Origin: Bacteroidota bacterium
GTDB lineage: Bacteria; Bacteroidota; Bacteroidia; NORP154
DNA: 11,543 bases
Assembly: GCA_002401055.1 (NCBI GenBank)
Contig: NVRZ01000077.1
Location: 1 to 11,543, forward strand
Direction of reading: 5' to 3'
Part shown: piece by piece, positions 7,398 to 11,543 of the stretch
Layout of the letters: the number at the start of each line of letters is the position of its first letter
How positions within the stretch are numbered: the stretch's first letter is position 1
Notes under the pieces: model-generated
What the model was told of the DNA's origin: nothing
Database searches by the model: none
Seen by the model: the letters and a program-made list of their open reading frames with translations, nothing else
Position numbers and translations under genes: made by a program

Positions 7398-10367
7398 ATG
7401 TGTACTTTAAAACATTCAGTAATTCAGCTGAGCCTATTTTTAATGTGTCTCTTCGTCTCAAACCCCGGAAGCACTCAAACGCTTAATGGTCAGTTTGACG
7501 ATATATCTGAACTCTCGACTAAGTTCAGTGTACCCTTTACAATGCCAGACGGCATAAAGTTGATGACGGATATTTTCCTGCCTATTCCACAGGATTGTTT
7601 GATGATAGATATTACAATTCCAGGACTGGGATCAAACCTTCTAGAGTTTATTCCTAAAGGAAAACAGTTGGTAGTTTATGATTCTATTAATGGCGGAATC
7701 AATCCAAATCCATACAAGCTCCCCATCATATTTGTCCGCACTCCCTATGACAAAGAAGGAGCTGATGCGGCAGGAGTAGTTTCTATGTTCGGCTATGCAT
7801 TTGCATACCAGGATCAACGCGGACGCTACTCTTCGGAAGGAGTATACCTTCCTATCTACAGTGATGGATGGAATAAAAACCCTTACCATGCCAATGTAAA
7901 ACACGTTCTCGATGTAACGGATCTCTCAGACCCCTTGAATGGTAACTTCCATGAGGATGGTTACAATAGTAATCTTTTCATATTGGATAGCTTATTCAGA
8001 AGCTATGACCTGGACAATGATGGAATCATTGACACAGTAGATAAAATGACACACGGGATTATTGGTTTATTTGGCGCATCTGCGCTTGGTTACAATCAAT
8101 TTCAGGCTGTGGCAGCGCACAAAACCGATGCTAGCCTGCCAGGAGTAAGATGCATATTGCCTATCGTGGCACCTGGTGAGTTTTACAAAAGCACAGGGTT
8201 TCAGAACGGTGTATTTAGAGACAGGCTGGTAACTGGTTGGTTGAAGGGTCAGATTTTTACTGGTATTGAAGATGATTCAATTTCGGTGGATACAGATATT
8301 CAGAACACGCTTCACACGTCCTTTGATTACAACTTGAACAATAAATTTGATGCGGCCAATCTCGCCATTGATCATTTTTCTGTGATTCGATACACTAAAG
8401 AAAACGGTGATATAGATGTTGCCGGTTACTATCCTAATTCACGTGGTCGTGCCGACATGGATATTAGCCGCGCAGCGGTTAATGCCTCTGGAGAAGGTGA
8501 TACCAACGGAGGACTCAGTCGCTATACGAACATGGAAGTACCGGCGTACAATGTGAGTGGATGGTGGGACATATTTGTGGATGGCCAACTGGAAACCTGG
8601 GCATACATGCGCAAGGAGCTGAAAGACTCTCTCCCCAACAAGAAATTGCAAAAAATTGTGATAGGACCGTGGGCACATCAAACAATTGGCACCAGGGAAA
8701 CGGGTGATATGCAATACCCTACTAACGTGATGGACGTTATTGGAAACATCGAGTTTAGCGAAGACAGCGTTCCCATTTCAGAACTCCTGCAAACGGAAAT
8801 ATTGAGCTGGTTCAGGTACAACATGAACCACGTTCCAGGAATGGACCTGGGTGATCCGAAGTTTTTGATCCATAAGAGTAATAAATGGCAAGTGTTGGTT
8901 CCGGGAACAATTGGACTTTTGGTTAAAATTCCAGCTGAAGACTACTACATTACCTTTGAGGAAATGCTCACTTTTATAAATGGGGCCGGAGGTCTAAGCG
9001 GCATCAAAGTAGAAGTAAAAGAAACGCTTACCGGTGCGCAGGTTTACTCTGTAAATGACCCGGGAATTGACATACCTGCACTCGGTGACCCATTAATCCC
9101 GGGGTTGGATGGTGAGCCTATCCTGCCCATTCCAGAGTTAGATTTTGCGAATGACGTTCCAAATGTTAGGTTTTACGTGGTAGGGCCAAATGGCGATGGC
9201 ATCCCTGACAATGACAATGTTGGTAATTATTGGTTTAGCTCGGACACCTTCCCTCTTGTAAATGATATTGGTTGGATGAACATGTATATGCACCAAAATG
9301 GCACGTTTACATATAATGTTCCGACAAGCGATGAAGGTTATGGGATATATGTGCATGATCCAGATGATCCTGTGCTCACAATTGGTGGAGCCAATATGAT
9401 TGTTAGAACACCGCAAGATGATAAAGACAGCCAGGGGCAGATGAACCTCGCTGACCCAAAATATGCGGGGTATACAATGGATCGGCAGGGCGTATTATCA
9501 TACACATCCGCTCCTATAGCAGATTCAATGTGTGTAATTGGATTTCCCGTTGCAACAATCTATGCAAAAACGAATCCCGGTGGGGTCACAAGCGGCCCAA
9601 CGGACACTGACTTTTTTATAAGAATTCTCGACGTTTATCCTGATGGCAGGGAGTTCTTCGTAGCAAGTGGGTGTGTAAACGCAAGAGCCAGGGAGTACGC
9701 GAAAGGCTTGGTGCTTGGAAGAAATGGTACCAATGATTATCACAGCGTGACCAGCTTTCCACTTGGAGAGGTGAAAGACTCGATCGATTATATCCCCTAC
9801 TCCAATATCAATATTGGACAGACTTATCAATACAAGTTTAAGATGATGCCTTTGGCATATACTTGGGGAAAAGATCATAAAATCAAGGTTTTGATTAGCA
9901 GCTCTAATTACACGCGATATCAGGTAAATCCCAATTTGCCCTTGCACGATGGTGATTTCTTTAGAAGAAAGCCTGGAGATGGGCGGAAGTATACCTTCAA
10001 CGGCGTTGAGATGGAGCCAAGAACAGCAGTACAGCGTATTTCATTCTCCCCAGGTTATCCTACCAATATTGACTTTCCTGTTTTTAGTCCAGGCCTGATA
10101 GCGGGTAAAGAGGAAATTCAATTTGAGCCAACCATTGATGCATTGATATATCCAAACCCAGCTACGGAAACAATTTCCGTCTACATGAATCATAGCGAAA
10201 ATTATCAAGTGTCAATTATTAATACAATGGGCCAGATAGTTTTAAAAATGAAATTCAAAGATCATGCAGTTATTCCGATCAATAGGATGGAAAGTGGAAT
10301 TTACTATCTGAGGATTGAAAATTCGAAAAGCAAAATATCCATTGTTAAGAAAGTCTCCATACTCTAA
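7398..10367 (+). CDS. Secreted S15/CocE-type alpha/beta hydrolase with T9SS type-A sorting domain (paralogue 2)
   Basis: The protein has 989 residues and is colinear with the preceding gene over its whole length. It starts 11 bp after that gene's stop, so co-transcription is very likely. A signal peptide lies at about 1-26 (IQLSLFLMCLFVSNPGSTQ). Active-site blocks are RTPYDK (Tyr117), QDQRGRYSSEG, LFGASALGYNQFQ (Ser228), GWWDIF (Asp391) and GPWAH (His427). The PepX_C-like domain covers about 670-870 and is very similar to paralogue 1. The T9SS type-A sorting domain is residues 913-989 (LIYPNPATETISVY ... GIYYLRI ... IVKKVSIL). It is shorter than paralogue 1 mainly before the core strand at 105-115 and around 285-300, where it lacks the CxxC loop. 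It has one Asp-rich loop before the nucleophile (DLDNDGIID, 204-212) and a second at 598-606 (NGDGIPDND) that paralogue 1 shows only as GDGDSN. It is probably exported to the cell surface or medium; the substrate is unknown. Confidence 0.93.
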   Translation: MCTLKHSVIQLSLFLMCLFVSNPGSTQTLNGQFDDISELSTKFSVPFTMPDGIKLMTDIFLPIPQDCLMIDITIPGLGSNLLEFIPKGKQLVVYDSINGGINPNPYKLPIIFVRTPYDKEGADAAGVVSMFGYAFAYQDQRGRYSSEGVYLPIYSDGWNKNPYHANVKHVLDVTDLSDPLNGNFHEDGYNSNLFILDSLFRSYDLDNDGIIDTVDKMTHGIIGLFGASALGYNQFQAVAAHKTDASLPGVRCILPIVAPGEFYKSTGFQNGVFRDRLVTGWLKGQIFTGIEDDSISVDTDIQNTLHTSFDYNLNNKFDAANLAIDHFSVIRYTKENGDIDVAGYYPNSRGRADMDISRAAVNASGEGDTNGGLSRYTNMEVPAYNVSGWWDIFVDGQLETWAYMRKELKDSLPNKKLQKIVIGPWAHQTIGTRETGDMQYPTNVMDVIGNIEFSEDSVPISELLQTEILSWFRYNMNHVPGMDLGDPKFLIHKSNKWQVLVPGTIGLLVKIPAEDYYITFEEMLTFINGAGGLSGIKVEVKETLTGAQVYSVNDPGIDIPALGDPLIPGLDGEPILPIPELDFANDVPNVRFYVVGPNGDGIPDNDNVGNYWFSSDTFPLVNDIGWMNMYMHQNGTFTYNVPTSDEGYGIYVHDPDDPVLTIGGANMIVRTPQDDKDSQGQMNLADPKYAGYTMDRQGVLSYTSAPIADSMCVIGFPVATIYAKTNPGGVTSGPTDTDFFIRILDVYPDGREFFVASGCVNARAREYAKGLVLGRNGTNDYHSVTSFPLGEVKDSIDYIPYSNINIGQTYQYKFKMMPLAYTWGKDHKIKVLISSSNYTRYQVNPNLPLHDGDFFRRKPGDGRKYTFNGVEMEPRTAVQRISFSPGYPTNIDFPVFSPGLIAGKEEIQFEPTIDALIYPNPATETISVYMNHSENYQVSIINTMGQIVLKMKFKDHAVIPINRMESGIYYLRIENSKSKISIVKKVSIL

Positions 10368-10431
10368 TACATCCGTCTCCTTTTTTCTCTTATCCTTGTT
10401 AATGTAACCCAAGATATATTTGGCATGTCTC

Positions 10432-10452
10432 ATAAGTTAAGCGCTAACTTAT
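10432..10452. repeat. 21-bp palindrome (8-bp perfect arms)
   Basis: ATAAGTTA and TAACTTAT flank the five bases AGCGC. The palindrome lies 64 bp after the stop of the second hydrolase. The AT-rich arms and short spacer could serve as a protein-binding dyad or a weak transcript-end hairpin; no U-tract follows. Confidence 0.6.
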
Positions 10453-10467
10453 ACACAATGGTAGCTT

Positions 10468-10554
10468 ACCCCCCGTTTGCTTGCGCTGCAAACAAACCGT
10501 CCCCCTTGCTAAGGGGGACGGCGAACTTAGCATCTGGCAAAGTGAGCAGGGGGT
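10468..10554. repeat. REP-like structured repeat with nested hairpins
   Basis: Three dyads are nested. The outer arms are ACCCCC (10468-10473) and GGGGGT (10549-10554). Inside is GTTTGC/GCAAAC (10475-10480 and 10488-10493). Next is a very strong 11-bp perfect stem with a 3-base loop at 10497-10521 (CCGTCCCCCTT, loop GCT, AAGGGGGACGG). The arrangement looks like an extragenic palindromic element rather than coding DNA. The 10497-10521 hairpin may help stop transcription after the hydrolase genes, but on the plus strand it is not followed by Ts; on the minus strand TTTGTTT follows. Confidence 0.65.
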
Positions 10555-10630
10555 TGTGCGTTCTGAGCGAAAACCGAGCACTTTTTGAGTTTAACTATGA
10601 TCGCTTTACATTCAGCCTAATTTGAAGCGC

Positions 10631-11543
10631 ATGACCGGCATTAAAAAGATCTATTTGCTCAGCATTGTGATTTACATTGTTGCTGCTGTCTTTTCGGTTG
10701 GGCACTATCATGCTGATGAGCATTTTCAAATACTGGAGTTTGCCGGAAGCAAGCTGGGATTAAATGAGAGTTCATCTTTGTCCTGGGAGTATCAGCTACA
10801 AATTAGATCGGCTTTACAGCCAGGCATCGCATATATATCCACAATTTTTCTCAACGCAATTGGTATCTCCAGCCCATTTAACGTAGCTACCTTTCTGCGC
10901 CTGCTGTCAGCAGCGCTATCCCTGTTCAGTATTCATCTTTTCCTAAAAGCATTTGTCCATAAGGTTGATTCAAAATGGAAAAATGGCTTTGTACTCTGCT
11001 CGCTGCTCATATGGTTTTCCGTGTTCATTAATGTGCGGTTTTCATCAGAAAACTGGGCGGGAACCTCTTTTTTAATTGGCGCCTCGCTGATTCAGTTACA
11101 GTTTGGAAAAGGCACAATGAAATGGCTGCTTATAGGTTTGGTATTGGGCGCAGCATTTCTCTTTCGAAACCAGGTTGGCCTAATGATATTTGGACTGATG
11201 TCCTGGATGCTCTTTATCAATAAAAACAAGATCTCGCACCTCATTACCATTACTTTGGGCATACTTCTGATGATCGGAATTGGATCGGTGATTGACCGCT
11301 GGTTGTATGGTAGTTGGTCAATTCCAATGTACGGTTACTTTGTGCACCAGGTCATATTGGGCAGGGCAGCTACATTCGGTGCAGAACCCTGGTGGTTCTA
11401 TTTTACAAACGGCTTTATTCAGATGATACCACCTTTAAGCTTGCTCTTCCTGACAGCTTTTGGACTCGTGTTCGTAAGCAAGCCGAAGAGCGTACTTACT
11501 TGGATTGCGGTCCCATTTATTGTCGCGCACCTCTTTATGTCAC
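10631..11543 (+). CDS. GT22-like (Alg9/PIG-B type) polytopic mannosyltransferase, C terminus cut by window edge
   Basis: The frame is open for 304 codons from ATG 10631 to the window edge. The protein is strongly hydrophobic, with repeated membrane segments (IYLLSIVIYIVAAVFSV; FVLCSLLIWFSVFI; WLLIGLVLGAAFLF; LITITLGILLMIGIGSVI; LSLLFLTAFGLVFV). After the first segment comes HADEHFQILEFAGSKLG and then SWEYQLQIRSALQPGI. This matches the HPDExxQxxE ... TWEW ... RSxxxP pattern of GT22 dolichol-/polyprenyl-phosphate-mannose-dependent transferases, in which the acidic DE in the first periplasmic loop is catalytic. FRNQVGL and the EPWWFYFTNGFIQMIPP segment are also family-like. It would add a sugar from a lipid-linked donor on the periplasmic side; donor and acceptor are not determined. 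An in-frame TTG at 10622 is an alternative start. It is separated from the hydrolases by 263 bp of structured DNA, so it is probably its own unit. Confidence 0.82.
   Translation, partial: MTGIKKIYLLSIVIYIVAAVFSVGHYHADEHFQILEFAGSKLGLNESSSLSWEYQLQIRSALQPGIAYISTIFLNAIGISSPFNVATFLRLLSAALSLFSIHLFLKAFVHKVDSKWKNGFVLCSLLIWFSVFINVRFSSENWAGTSFLIGASLIQLQFGKGTMKWLLIGLVLGAAFLFRNQVGLMIFGLMSWMLFINKNKISHLITITLGILLMIGIGSVIDRWLYGSWSIPMYGYFVHQVILGRAATFGAEPWWFYFTNGFIQMIPPLSLLFLTAFGLVFVSKPKSVLTWIAVPFIVAHLFMS

Larger units (their letters stand above)
10368..10630. other. Intergenic region, no gene supported
   Basis: This 263-bp gap contains the palindrome at 10432-10452, the nested hairpins at 10468-10554, and TTCTGAGCGAA at 10561-10571, which matches part of the 2749-2813 repeat. 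A T6 run at 10381-10386 shortly after the hydrolase stop has no hairpin before it. A weak promoter pattern for the next gene is TTG 10585-10587 followed after 19 bases by TACATTCA at 10607-10614. The 66-codon plus-strand reading frame here runs through the hairpins and is not a credible gene. Confidence 0.6.

Noticed and set aside
9525..9947. 140-codon minus-strand reading frame
   Set aside because: It is antisense to the highly conserved PepX_C region of paralogue 2. The constraint comes from the sense protein, and no family features are visible.
4231..10367. Polysaccharide utilisation locus
   Set aside because: No SusC/SusD, glycoside hydrolase or sulfatase gene is present in the window; the two large enzymes are S15/CocE-type.
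10368..10390. Rho-independent terminator at the T6 run after the second hydrolase
   Set aside because: No GC-rich hairpin precedes the T-run; the real stem-loops are further downstream.
10425..10625. 66-codon plus-strand reading frame
   Set aside because: It runs straight through the nested hairpins, has low-complexity composition, and has no recognisable motif or start context.

Overview
The window comes from a member of the Bacteroidota. Two genes end in type IX secretion system (T9SS) type-A sorting domains, which are confined to that phylum. It also carries a DUF2400/TIGR02757 gene and a TPR/PD40/carboxypeptidase-regulatory envelope protein, both typical of the phylum. Starts have A-rich leaders without clear Shine-Dalgarno sites, one start is TTG, and a candidate TTG-N20-TAnnTTTG-like promoter is present. 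The genus cannot be fixed from the sequence alone; a Flavobacteriia-like relative is plausible.

Layout. Positions 1-1870 (minus) hold a secreted TPR plus beta-propeller plus carboxypeptidase-regulatory protein, cut at its C terminus by the window edge; its architecture resembles PorE/OmpA-family envelope proteins. Divergent from it, 1946-2725 (plus) encodes a DUF2400 protein that starts at TTG. It converges with a membrane-anchored metallophosphoesterase (2840-4084, minus). The gap between these two is filled by a perfect 25-bp inverted repeat (2749-2813), probably a dispersed repeat acting as a two-way terminator.

A 146-bp divergent intergenic region holds a promoter candidate bracketed by an imperfect dyad. 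It leads into the centrepiece of the window: two tandem paralogous genes (4231-7386 and 7398-10367) only 11 bp apart. Both encode large secreted alpha/beta hydrolases of the CocE/X-Pro dipeptidyl-peptidase S15 superfamily. Each has a signal peptide, a Ser-Asp-His triad, a PepX_C-type beta domain and a T9SS type-A sorting domain. Both carry insertions absent from classical CocE, including EF-hand/thrombospondin-3-like Asp-rich loops just before the nucleophile.

Downstream is a 263-bp intergenic region with three hairpins and a fragment matching the repeat at 2749-2813. The last gene, cut by the right edge, is a multi-membrane-span GT22 (Alg9/PIG-B-like) mannosyltransferase-type protein.

How the genes work together. 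The two hydrolases are almost certainly co-transcribed, exported by Sec, then carried across the outer membrane and fixed at the surface or released by the T9SS. Their substrate is unknown. The PorE-like gene is envelope-related, but nothing in the sequence ties it functionally to the hydrolases. No CRISPR array, tRNA, rRNA, insertion sequence or phage gene was seen.
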